This document shows positions 7,061 to 13,374 of a DNA stretch of 13,374 nucleotides, one piece after another; the stretch's first letter is position 1; each line of letters opens with the position of its first letter. The stretch is from Clostridiales bacterium (GTDB lineage: Bacteria > Bacillota > Clostridia > Christensenellales > QALW01). The notes beneath the pieces are model-generated. The model saw only the letters and a list, made by a program, of their open reading frames with translations, was not told the origin of the DNA and searched no databases. The stretch spans positions 1 to 13,374 of the forward strand of contig JAHAAN010000043.1 of NCBI GenBank assembly GCA_018376855.1, given 5' to 3'. A program made the translations under genes and the position numbers.

Positions 7061-7489
7061 CCGGTGGCAAAGGATCTGCGGGCTATTTCATCAGCCCTCA
7101 AAATGGTGACGGATATGGAGCGCATTGGCGATAATTCAGGAGATATTGCAGAGATTGTAACAATGACAAATATTTCACCCTCCGATAACACGGAGCATAT
7201 TCAGAACATGGCGAGAGCCACGATCAAAATGGTAACAGACAGCATTGACGCTTTTGTAAAGCGGGATATGAAACTGGCAAGGAAAGTGATTGCCTATGAC
7301 GATGTGGTGGATGGATATTTTGACGAAATCAAAACAAGCCTCATTGCACGCTTTGGTGATCCGGCGGCAAACGGTGAAAAAGTGCTGGATCTTCTGATGA
7401 TTGCAAAATACTTCAAGCGTATGGGCGACCATGCGGCGGAGATTGCGAAATGGGGGCTGTTTTCTGTTACCGGAGACAAACAAGGCTGA
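7061..7489 (+). pseudogene. phoU: PhoU, N-terminally truncated phosphate regulator
   Basis: The frame from CCG at 7061 reads PVAKDLRAISSALKMVTDME and continues to a TGA at 7487-7489, giving 142 residues, whereas PhoU proteins are usually about 215-225. Missing is roughly the first third, up to the QQPVAKDLR motif. Both metal-cluster motifs remain: ERIGDNSGDIAEI in the first repeat and FKRMGDHAAEIAKW in the second. Directly before the fragment is a TAG (7058-7060), and no PhoU-like sequence lies upstream of it. GTG at 7064 could serve as a start but has no ribosome site. PhoU normally links the Pst transporter to PhoR and represses the regulon when phosphate is plentiful; this copy is unlikely to fold properly. 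The break lies about 150 bases after the IS200 relic. Confidence 0.85.
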
Positions 7490-7494
7490 CATAG

Positions 7495-7522
7495 GCGGCG
7501 GAAAGAAAAATCTTTCCGCCGC
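7495..7522 (+). terminator. Strong hairpin after phoU, probable terminator
   Basis: GCGGCGGAAAG (7495-7505) pairs perfectly with CTTTCCGCCGC (7512-7522), loop AAAAAT. The hairpin is strong but the following sequence has only short T runs, so termination may be partial. Confidence 0.6.
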
Positions 7523-7562
7523 ACGATTGCTTTAAACTTTCTATGCCATTCTTTATGCTGAA

Positions 7563-7591
7563 TTGAAACTGAATGCTTTTTGTGATATAAT
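7563..7591 (+). promoter_or_regulatory. Near-consensus sigma-A promoter for the EamA gene
   Basis: TTGAAA (7563-7568), a 17-base spacer and a perfect TATAAT (7586-7591) lie just upstream of the transporter. The predicted start of transcription near 7598 excludes the in-frame ATG at 7597 as the real start codon. Confidence 0.8.
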
Positions 7592-7629
7592 TTATTTTGG
7601 ATGGACATGCAAATTCGGAGGACAAAGTT

Positions 7630-8490
7630 ATGTGGATCATGATGGCTGTTTTATCCGCATTCTTTGCAGGATTAACCTCTATCCTTGCAAAATGCGGTAT
7701 TAAAAAAACAGATTCGGATACGGCGACGGCGCTGCGGACAGTCGTTGTACTTTTGTTTTCCTGGATCATGGTGTTCACGGCCGGTTCTGTAAATACCATA
7801 ACGGAAATTGATGCGGAATCTCTGCTGTTTTTGATTCTTTCGGGGCTTGCAACCGGCGCTTCGTGGCTCTGCTATTTCAGAGCGCTGTCAACGGGCGATG
7901 TCAATAAGGTCGCGCCGATTGATAAATCAAGTACTGTTCTGACAGTACTGCTGGCTATCGTTATCTTCGGTGAAACGGAACATATTGCAGTCAAACTGTT
8001 CGCCACGGCATTTCTCGCTGTCGGTATTTTCCTGATGATCGAAAAGAAACATACAGGAAAAGAAGTCAGTGACAACAAATGGATGATCTATGCCGTGCTG
8101 TCGGCCGTGTTTGCCGCCCTTACCTCTATTCTTGCCAAGATCGGCATAACAGGCGTAGAATCGAACCTTGCCACAGCGATCCGCACAGGCGTTGTGCTTG
8201 TTATGGCGTGGATGATCGTGTTTATAAAGGGCAAGCAGCGTGAAATAAAAGGGATATCAAAGAAGGAACTGCTGTTCATTGCGCTGTCCGGCATCGCAAC
8301 GGGCGCATCATGGCTCTGTTATTATTACGCTATTCAAAACGGAATTGTCAGCGTTGTTGTCCCGATCGACAAGCTGAGTATTGTAGTAACGGTGGCATTT
8401 TCTTATCTTGTTTTTGGGGAAAAGCTCAGCAAAAAGGCTCTTTGCGGTTTGGCTCTGATGATAGCGGGAACGCTTGCTATGGCGATATAG
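7630..8490 (+). CDS. EamA/DMT-family transporter with two similar halves
   Basis: A 286-aa inner-membrane protein of the drug/metabolite transporter superfamily with about ten helices. It is built as a clear tandem repeat: residues 5-115 and 153-264 align almost without gaps, sharing AVLSA-FA-LTSILAK-GI, then SG-ATGASWLCY (71-82 and 220-231) and PIDK (96-99 and 245-248), each ending in FGE. Each half resembles the ~140-aa single-domain proteins of the COG2510 type, so this looks like a fusion or duplication of one. ATG 7630 was chosen because GGAGG (7617-7621) lies 8 bases upstream and the promoter excludes the earlier ATG at 7597. It has its own promoter and no Pho box, so its place between phoU and phoB may be only positional. 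Substrate unknown. Confidence 0.9.
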   Translation: MWIMMAVLSAFFAGLTSILAKCGIKKTDSDTATALRTVVVLLFSWIMVFTAGSVNTITEIDAESLLFLILSGLATGASWLCYFRALSTGDVNKVAPIDKSSTVLTVLLAIVIFGETEHIAVKLFATAFLAVGIFLMIEKKHTGKEVSDNKWMIYAVLSAVFAALTSILAKIGITGVESNLATAIRTGVVLVMAWMIVFIKGKQREIKGISKKELLFIALSGIATGASWLCYYYAIQNGIVSVVVPIDKLSIVVTVAFSYLVFGEKLSKKALCGLALMIAGTLAMAI

Positions 8491-8502
8491 GCGTAAATGC
8501 GC

Positions 8503-8542
8503 TTTACACCGATTTTACAATACTGCGGTATCGGATTTGACC
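8503..8542 (+). promoter_or_regulatory. Putative Pho box upstream of phoB
   Basis: TTTACA (8503-8508) and TTTACA (8514-8519) are direct repeats 11 bp apart, followed 22 bp later by a degenerate TTTGAC (8536-8541). PhoB/PhoP-type regulators bind such one-turn-spaced TTxACA-like repeats. The same module, with the same spacing, occurs before the Na+/phosphate cotransporter at 11081. A -10-like TAAAAT lies at 8557-8562. This fits autoregulation of phoBR. Confidence 0.7.
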
Positions 8543-8606
8543 TATTTGCGGTATGATAAAATTGTACGAATGTGTTTATACATAGAGACCGGGAGGCATG
8601 ATTACA

Positions 8607-9281
8607 GTGATTTTTTGTGTGGAAGACGATCAGTCGATACGGGATCTGATGATATATACGCTGAATTCCGCCGGATTTGCCGCATCCGGTTTTGAAGACG
8701 GAAAAGCTTTCTTTGCAGCACTGGAAAAAAACAAGCCGGAGCTTATTATGCTTGACATCATGCTGCCCGGAGAGGATGGCGTTTCCATTCTGAAAAAGCT
8801 GCGCGGCAATACCGTTACCGCAGATATTCCGGTTATTATGGCAACGGCAAAGGGTACGGAATACGACAAGGTAATCGGTCTCGATCTCGGTGCAGACGAC
8901 TATCTTGCCAAGCCTTTCGGCATGATGGAAATGGTGGCCCGCGTGAAAGCCGTGCTGAGAAGAGCGATTGTAAACGACCAGGCGATTGTTCTGTGTGTGG
9001 GAAAGTTAGAACTGAATATGAACAATCATACCGTTCTGGCGAACGGAGAACGTACAGAGCTTACGCTGAAGGAATACGAAATGCTTCGTTTGTTTATGAA
9101 AAGTCCTGGCAAGGTCTTTACCCGCGATCAGCTTTTGGCGCAGGTATGGGATTCTGATTATGCCGGAGAAACGAGAACGGTGGATGTTCATGTCGGCACA
9201 CTGAGGACAAAGCTCGGAGCGTGCGGAGAATACATTGAGACTGTTCGCGGAGTGGGATACCGAATGGAGGCAAAGCTATGA
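8607..9281 (+). CDS. phoB: Phosphate-type response regulator, OmpR/PhoB family
   Basis: A two-domain transcription factor. From the GTG at 8607 it is 224 aa: receiver domain 1-118 with acidic pocket E6-D7-D8, phospho-acceptor D50 in LIMLDIMLPGEDG, switch T80 in MATAKG and K102 in LAKPF, then a winged-helix domain (about 126-222) with TLKEYEMLRLF and TVDVHVGTLRTKLG and the ending VRGVGYR. GTG 8607 is preferred over the in-frame ATG at 8598 because GGGAGG (8591-8596) ends only one base before that ATG but 10 before the GTG, and relatives start at this position. It overlaps the histidine kinase by four bases. The PhoB role is supported by the flanking phoU, the cotransporter and the TTTACA repeats; from the protein alone another OmpR-family role could not be excluded. 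Confidence 0.88.
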   Translation: MIFCVEDDQSIRDLMIYTLNSAGFAASGFEDGKAFFAALEKNKPELIMLDIMLPGEDGVSILKKLRGNTVTADIPVIMATAKGTEYDKVIGLDLGADDYLAKPFGMMEMVARVKAVLRRAIVNDQAIVLCVGKLELNMNNHTVLANGERTELTLKEYEMLRLFMKSPGKVFTRDQLLAQVWDSDYAGETRTVDVHVGTLRTKLGACGEYIETVRGVGYRMEAKL

Positions 9282-10942
9282 CGAAGCGGATATTCCGCAC
9301 GATCTTCATTGTGGCGGTCAGCGTATTCCTCGCCTCTGTCGTGCTGTTTATGCCTGTTCTTTACGACTATTTTTCCGCTGTGGGGCAGAATCAGCTGAAA
9401 ATGCAGACAGAGCTTGCGGCGCAAGGAGCGTATCATGAAGGAATCGGATATTTTGAAGGCCTTGAAACAAAAAATTACCGCATCACATGGATCGGAACGG
9501 ACGGAAAGGTTCTCTATGACAGCGCCTCTGACGCCGATGAAATGGAAAATCATTTTGAGCGAGAGGAAGTAAAAGAAGCGCTTGCCGAGGGATACGGGCA
9601 AAGTACACGCTATTCGTCTACTTTGACTGAGCGTTATCTGTACAGCGCCAAGCGTCTGCCGGACGGAACGGTTATACGGCTTTCTGTTACGCAGAGTTCG
9701 CTGCTCGTGCTGACATTCGGTATGCTGCAGCCGATATGCATTATTTTTGCAGTTGTTATCGTGCTGTCGATTCTGTTGGCTTCCCGTTTGTCAAAGAAAA
9801 TCGTGGAGCCGCTGAACGAGCTGAATCTGGATGAACCGCTGAATAATGAAAAATATGATGAGCTGTCCCCGCTGCTTCGGCGCATCAACGCACAGCAAAA
9901 GAAAATCAAACGGCAAAAAAACGAGCTGGAGCGCAAGCAAAGCGAGTTTGACGCGGTAATCAAAGAAATGGCGGAGGGTATCGTACTGCTGAACAGCAAA
10001 GGCGTTATACTCAGTCTCAACCGCGCGGCAGCAGAGTTGCTTGAAGCAAATACTTTTGACGCCGGAAAAGATATTCTTACAGTAAATCGCCGCCCTGCAT
10101 TGACAGAGCTTCTGCGCAAAGCGGAAAACGGAGAACATTGTGAAACGGTTATGAATTTTGATGTGGGAATCTACCAGCTTTCTGCAAGCCCGGTAGTATC
10201 TGACGGCAAAGTGATCGGCACGGTGCTTCTGATGTTCGACGCAACGGAAAAAGAAAAGAATGAACAAATCCGCCGGGAATTTACTGCGAATGTGTCTCAT
10301 GAACTGAAAACGCCGCTTCACGCCATACTGGGGAGCGCCGAGCTTATGACAAACGGAATGGTGAAGACAGAGGATATTCCCGCATTTTCCGGGCGGATCT
10401 ATACGGAAACGCAGCGTATGATACGGCTGGTGGAGGATATCATCAGACTGTCTCATTTAGACGAGGGTGCCGGGGATATGAAGCGGGAAGAAATAAATCT
10501 GCTTCGTATTGCCGACGGTGTTGTCCAGAGCTTAAAACCGGAAGCGGAAAACAGTGGCATTACGATAAAACTCACAGGAGAAAATTCCATTATCCAAGGC
10601 ATTCCGCAGCTGCTTGAAAGTATTGTCTATAATCTCTGCGACAATGCAATCAAATATAACCGCAGAGGAGGTTCAGTATCGGTAGAAATAAAGAATGAAA
10701 AAGGATTTGCTGTTCTGACCGTCGCCGATACGGGTATCGGCATCCCGCCGGAGCATCGGGAACGGATATTTGAGCGCTTCTATCGGGTAGATAAGAGTCA
10801 TTCAAAGGAGATCGGCGGAACAGGACTCGGTCTTTCTATTGTAAAACACGCGGCAAGACTGCACAATGCCGAAATTGATTTGAAAAGCGTTGCAGACGGC
10901 GGAACGACAGTTACTGTGAAATTTCCGAAAAACGGTGAGTAA
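9278..10942 (+). CDS. phoR: Sensor histidine kinase, PhoR-like
   Basis: A 554-aa membrane kinase coupled to the regulator by ATGA overlap. Order: TM1 at about 8-30; an extracytoplasmic segment of some 110 residues; TM2 at about 142-168; a HAMP-like region and a charged coiled coil (about 200-225, QQKKIKRQKNELERKQSEFD); a PAS domain (224-325) with EMAEGIVLLNSKG; the HisKA domain with phosphorylated H341 in NVSHELKTPLHAI; and the ATPase with N-box NLCDNAIKYN (452-461), G1 DTGIGIP (484-490), F-box FERFYRVDKS and G2 GGTGLGLS (513-520). All catalytic motifs are intact. Architecture and context match PhoR, which phosphorylates PhoB under phosphate shortage. With PhoU truncated and no Pst genes here, how it receives the phosphate signal is open. 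Confidence 0.88.
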   Translation: MTKRIFRTIFIVAVSVFLASVVLFMPVLYDYFSAVGQNQLKMQTELAAQGAYHEGIGYFEGLETKNYRITWIGTDGKVLYDSASDADEMENHFEREEVKEALAEGYGQSTRYSSTLTERYLYSAKRLPDGTVIRLSVTQSSLLVLTFGMLQPICIIFAVVIVLSILLASRLSKKIVEPLNELNLDEPLNNEKYDELSPLLRRINAQQKKIKRQKNELERKQSEFDAVIKEMAEGIVLLNSKGVILSLNRAAAELLEANTFDAGKDILTVNRRPALTELLRKAENGEHCETVMNFDVGIYQLSASPVVSDGKVIGTVLLMFDATEKEKNEQIRREFTANVSHELKTPLHAILGSAELMTNGMVKTEDIPAFSGRIYTETQRMIRLVEDIIRLSHLDEGAGDMKREEINLLRIADGVVQSLKPEAENSGITIKLTGENSIIQGIPQLLESIVYNLCDNAIKYNRRGGSVSVEIKNEKGFAVLTVADTGIGIPPEHRERIFERFYRVDKSHSKEIGGTGLGLSIVKHAARLHNAEIDLKSVADGGTTVTVKFPKNGE

Positions 10943-11022
10943 ACGACCGATTATCACGAAAACCGTATTGAGCAGCAGTGATTCGGCATTACAAGGACAG
11001 GCGCATATAGTTTAATAAAAAT

Positions 11023-11078
11023 GGAAAAAGGCGTTGTCGATCAATGAGACTACTCGTTTTTCAGCAATGCCTTTTTTC
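11023..11078. terminator. Probable bidirectional terminator after phoR
   Basis: GGAAAAAGGCGTTG (11023-11036) can pair with CAATGCCTTTTTTC (11065-11078) over 14 positions with two G:U pairs, around a 28-base loop. T-rich sequence follows on both strands. It closes the phoBR unit 2 bases before the next Pho box. Confidence 0.6.
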
Positions 11079-11080
11079 AT

Positions 11081-11120
11081 TTTACAAGGATTTTACACAA
11101 CCGTGATAACGGATTTGATG
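11081..11120 (+). promoter_or_regulatory. Putative Pho box upstream of the Na+/phosphate cotransporter
   Basis: TTTACA at 11081-11086 and 11092-11097 are spaced exactly 11 bp, followed by TTTGAT at 11114-11119 and again at 11125-11130, all on the same 11-bp phase. Compared with the phoB upstream module (8503-8540), 30 of 38 positions are identical without any gap, including the CGGATTTGA block at the downstream end. A -10-like TAATAT lies at 11130-11135. Confidence 0.72.
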
Positions 11121-11175
11121 TAAATTTGATAATATGTATCTGTAGAAATGCGATTATGTGTGAAGGAAAAATTCT

Positions 11176-12933
11176 ATGGATATTTTTAATGTACTGACAA
11201 TGATTGGGGGGCTTTGCCTGTTCCTGTTCGGCATGAATATTATGGGACAGGCGCTGGAGCGAAGGGCGGGAAATAAGCTGCGACTGCTTCTCGGAAAACT
11301 CACAACAGGCAAGGCCGCCGGACTTCTGACAGGGCTCGGCGTTACGGCGGTCATACAAAGTTCCTCGGCAACGACCGTTATGGTGGTCGGCTTTGTCAAT
11401 TCAGGGCTGATGACGCTAAAGCAATCAATCAATGTAATTATGGGCGCCAATATCGGCACTACAGTTACCGCATGGATTTTAAGCCTTGCGGGAATCGACG
11501 GCGGCAATGTCTTTGTAAAGCTTTTGAAGCCCGCTTCTTTTACGCCCGTTCTGGCGCTTGTCGGAATCATATTCTATATGTTCTGCAAAAGCTCAAAGAA
11601 AAAGGATACGGGAATGATCCTGCTGGGCTTTGCCACGCTGATGTTCGGTATGGAAACTATGTCGGGAGCCGTTTCGGGACTCGGCGACATTTCTGCGTTT
11701 CAGAACCTGTTCCTTCTTTTCAAAAATCCGGTTTTAGGCGTGCTTGCCGGCGCGGTTCTTACGGCGATCATTCAGTCCAGCTCTGCATCGGTGGGAATTT
11801 TGCAGGCGCTTGCCGTTACGGGACAGGTATCCTACGGCGCGGCGATTCCGATTATTATGGGGCAAAACATCGGTACCTGTGTAACGGCAATGATTTCATC
11901 GGTAGGAGCAAACAAAAACGCAAAGCGTGCTGCTATGGTTCATCTGTCCTTTAATGTAATCGGAACGGCGGTTTGGCTTACGATATTCTGCATTATAAAA
12001 GCGATTTTCAGTCCTATGCTGCTGAATGAATCCGCTTCCCTGTTCGGCATTGCCGTCGTCCACTCGGCATTTAATATTCTTTGCACGGTTCTTATGCTGC
12101 CGCTTACAGGGTTTCTTGAAAAGCTGGTAAACAAGCTGATTCCCGACTCAAAGAATCAAGAATCAAAAACGGAACTGGACGAGAGACTTTTCGCCACACC
12201 ATCTATCGCACTGGAGCGCTGCCATAAGGTTGCGGTAGATATGGCGCAAACAGCCGTACAGGCGCTTGAAGAAGGGCTTTCCTCTTTGCATGCATATACG
12301 CCGGTTCTTGCTGAATCCATACGAAAAAAAGAAGACATAACCGACCGTTACGAGGATATGCTGGGAACCTATCTTGTTCATTTAAGCACAAAACAAATCA
12401 GCGAACAGGATAGTACGGAGGCAGCAAAGCTTCTGAAGATCATAGGCGACTTTGAAAGGATTGCAGACCACGGCGTGAATCTGCTGGATTCAGCTGAGGA
12501 AATGAAGGATAAAAGCGTAACGCTTTCTGAAACAGCCAGAGCCGAGCTTGAGGTGATTTCATCGGCGGTTCATGAAATTCTTGGTCTGGCGCTTGCTGCC
12601 TTTCTAAACGATGATATTCAGGCGGCCCAAAAGGTGGAGCCTCTCGAACAGGTCATAGACGCGCTAAAAGAAAAATTGCGGACAAGCCATATACTCCGTA
12701 TGCAGCAGAGCCGCTGCTCCATCGACGCCGGCTTTATATGGTCTGATCTGCTCACAAATTTGGAACGCACCTCCGATCATTGCTCCAATATTGCCGGCTG
12801 TGTGATCGATATTGCACACCATAATATGAATATCCATGAATCCCTGCGCGAGTTTAAAAATGACAGTGATGATTTCAAAAAACAATTTCAATACTATACA
12901 GAAAAGTACAATTTGGCGAAAAAACTGATTTAA
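11176..12933 (+). CDS. Na+/phosphate cotransporter with C-terminal PhoU-like domain
   Basis: A 585-aa member of the Na/Pi-cotransporter II (NptA/YjbB) family, which imports phosphate with sodium or, in some bacteria, exports it. The membrane part (1-320) shows the inverted-repeat signature twice: QSSSATTVMVV (61-71) with GANIGTTVT (90-98), and QSSSASVGILQ (200-210) with GQNIGTCVT (229-237). The soluble C-terminal part (about 340-570) is PhoU-like, with IGDFERIADHGVNLLDSAEE (423-442) and a second LERTSDHCSNIAG. This two-part build is usual for bacterial members. AAGGA lies 8 bases before the ATG. It is a single-gene unit behind a putative Pho box and after the phoBR terminator, so it is probably induced on phosphate starvation and may be the local replacement for Pst. 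Confidence 0.92.
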   Translation: MDIFNVLTMIGGLCLFLFGMNIMGQALERRAGNKLRLLLGKLTTGKAAGLLTGLGVTAVIQSSSATTVMVVGFVNSGLMTLKQSINVIMGANIGTTVTAWILSLAGIDGGNVFVKLLKPASFTPVLALVGIIFYMFCKSSKKKDTGMILLGFATLMFGMETMSGAVSGLGDISAFQNLFLLFKNPVLGVLAGAVLTAIIQSSSASVGILQALAVTGQVSYGAAIPIIMGQNIGTCVTAMISSVGANKNAKRAAMVHLSFNVIGTAVWLTIFCIIKAIFSPMLLNESASLFGIAVVHSAFNILCTVLMLPLTGFLEKLVNKLIPDSKNQESKTELDERLFATPSIALERCHKVAVDMAQTAVQALEEGLSSLHAYTPVLAESIRKKEDITDRYEDMLGTYLVHLSTKQISEQDSTEAAKLLKIIGDFERIADHGVNLLDSAEEMKDKSVTLSETARAELEVISSAVHEILGLALAAFLNDDIQAAQKVEPLEQVIDALKEKLRTSHILRMQQSRCSIDAGFIWSDLLTNLERTSDHCSNIAGCVIDIAHHNMNIHESLREFKNDSDDFKKQFQYYTEKYNLAKKLI

Positions 12934-13022
12934 AAAAGTAGTGATCTTGATAGTTGAGAAATGGGTTCTATGCCTGTTATGCGACGCTAAAACCTGCAAT
13001 AAAATCCAGACGGATATGTAAA

Positions 13023-13075
13023 AAATCTTCCTGTGTTCTGCCGCAAATTGCAGAAAGAAGATTTGTTTTAGTCTT
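13023..13075 (+). terminator. Hairpin and T-rich tail after the cotransporter
   Basis: AAATCTTC (13023-13030) pairs with GAAGATTT (13057-13064), enclosing a second stem TTCTGC/GCAGAA (13036-13041 and 13050-13055). A T-rich run follows. It is 90 bases after the stop and is a plausible transcription end for the cotransporter gene. Confidence 0.5.
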
Positions 13076-13159
13076 TCCGTTGGGATTTATATATCAATAG
13101 AAAGAGTATGTGTTTTTTAGTATCCATCTTTTGCGACGCTTTTCTTTGAACAAAACAAT

Positions 13160-13210
13160 CCAAGTCCCTACACGGTTTATTCCCTATACAGGGACTTGGT
13201 CTGTTTTTCT
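13160..13210 (+). terminator. Perfect 10-bp inverted repeat with T tract
   Basis: CCAAGTCCCT (13160-13169) and AGGGACTTGG (13190-13199) are a perfect inverted repeat around a 20-base spacer, followed by TCTGTTTTTCTCTTTT. The spacer holds a further CCCT that can pair with the 3' AGGG, giving an alternative short hairpin. It looks like a terminator on the plus strand, although no intact gene lies directly upstream. It overlaps the end of the minus-strand helix-turn-helix relic and could instead be a repeat-element end. Confidence 0.45.
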
Positions 13211-13374
13211 CTTTTGTAAGCAATGTATCGCTCGAGTTGTCTCTAATCGCTGTTTCTTTAATTATGGGAAACTCTTGTTTCCCAGCGGGATACCGCCTGC
13301 CGGGTAACGTGGATCTTTTCTGCCAGCCCATCCTGCGATAACCCGTTTTGAGTTCGGAGTTTCAATAGAATATC
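13206..13374 (-). pseudogene. XRE-type helix-turn-helix regulator, frameshifted and cut by the window edge
   Basis: On the minus strand the frame entering at 13374 reads DILLKLRTQNGLSQDGLAEK then IHVTRQAVSRWETRVSHN and a stop at 13258-13260. This is the HTH_3 fold common in clostridial regulators (LSQ-ELAEK, then VTRQAVSRWE as recognition helix). In another frame the protein appears to continue with GKQEFPIIKETAIRDN and SSDTLLTKEK to about 13206, matching the region after the helix-turn-helix where family members read RWENGE-x-P-N and then DTLL. The missing bases lie between GAAACA and GAGTTTCCC, so a 2-base loss (or 1-base gain) would explain it. Beyond 13206 nothing is recognisable. The start lies outside the window. 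Probably a decayed regulator. Confidence 0.65.

Noticed and set aside
9791..10456. 221-codon open frame on the minus strand
   Set aside because: Antisense to the phoR PAS and HisKA region; no ribosome site or recognisable domain.
13068..13331. 87-codon minus-strand open frame as a gene
   Set aside because: Its start lies inside the helix-turn-helix gene in the wrong frame; only the middle part (about 13206-13275) looks like the continuation of that gene after a frameshift.
1..13374. CRISPR arrays, tRNA or rRNA genes, toxin-antitoxin pairs, defence systems
   Set aside because: No regularly spaced direct repeats, no cloverleaf or rRNA-like stretches, and no recognisable defence or toxin domains were seen on either strand.

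Overview
The window reads as chromosomal DNA of a low-to-mid GC Gram-positive anaerobe, most likely a gut Clostridia member. Supporting signs are strong AGGAGG-type ribosome binding sites, sigma-A-like promoters, ATGA-coupled operons, Firmicutes-style DrrA/BcrA exporters, a PhoB/PhoR pair and an IS200-type remnant. This assignment is inference; there is no rRNA or tRNA to anchor it.

Layout: (1) Positions 3-3923 hold two adjacent ABC-2 exporters on the plus strand. Each is an ATPase whose stop codon overlaps its permease start. The first ATPase is cut by the left edge, and its first ~50 codons look like a different ABC family (MsbA-type), so a misjoin or recombination is suspected near positions 144-161. 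(2) Positions 3996-5071 hold a GNAT acetyltransferase broken by one apparent base loss, then a GyrI-like ligand-binding protein. (3) Positions 5072-6521 hold an intergenic region with a promoter and a long predicted leader hairpin, a FucO-type lactaldehyde reductase, and a terminator. (4) Positions 6541-7489 are a scar: a decayed IS200-type transposase copy followed by a PhoU gene without its N-terminal part. (5) Positions 7563-12933 hold an EamA transporter made of two similar halves, PhoB and PhoR in a coupled operon, and a Na+/phosphate cotransporter with a PhoU-like tail. phoB and the cotransporter share a 38-bp upstream module (30 of 38 positions identical without gaps) built on TTTACA direct repeats spaced 11 bp, which is the geometry of a Pho box. 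(6) Positions 12934-13374 hold a terminator, a second strong hairpin, and a decayed XRE-type helix-turn-helix gene on the minus strand running off the right edge.

How it works together: the right half is a phosphate-response locus. PhoR would sense or relay phosphate status and phosphorylate PhoB, which would act on its own promoter and on the cotransporter promoter. The usual pstSCAB genes are absent and phoU is truncated beside an insertion-sequence remnant, suggesting part of a Pst-PhoU block was deleted and NptA-type uptake remains. The left half is an unrelated export and detoxification neighbourhood. I did not find a clear previously undescribed system. The items most worth checking are the shared Pho operator, the phoU/IS scar, the leader hairpin before fucO, and the chimeric ATPase at the left edge.
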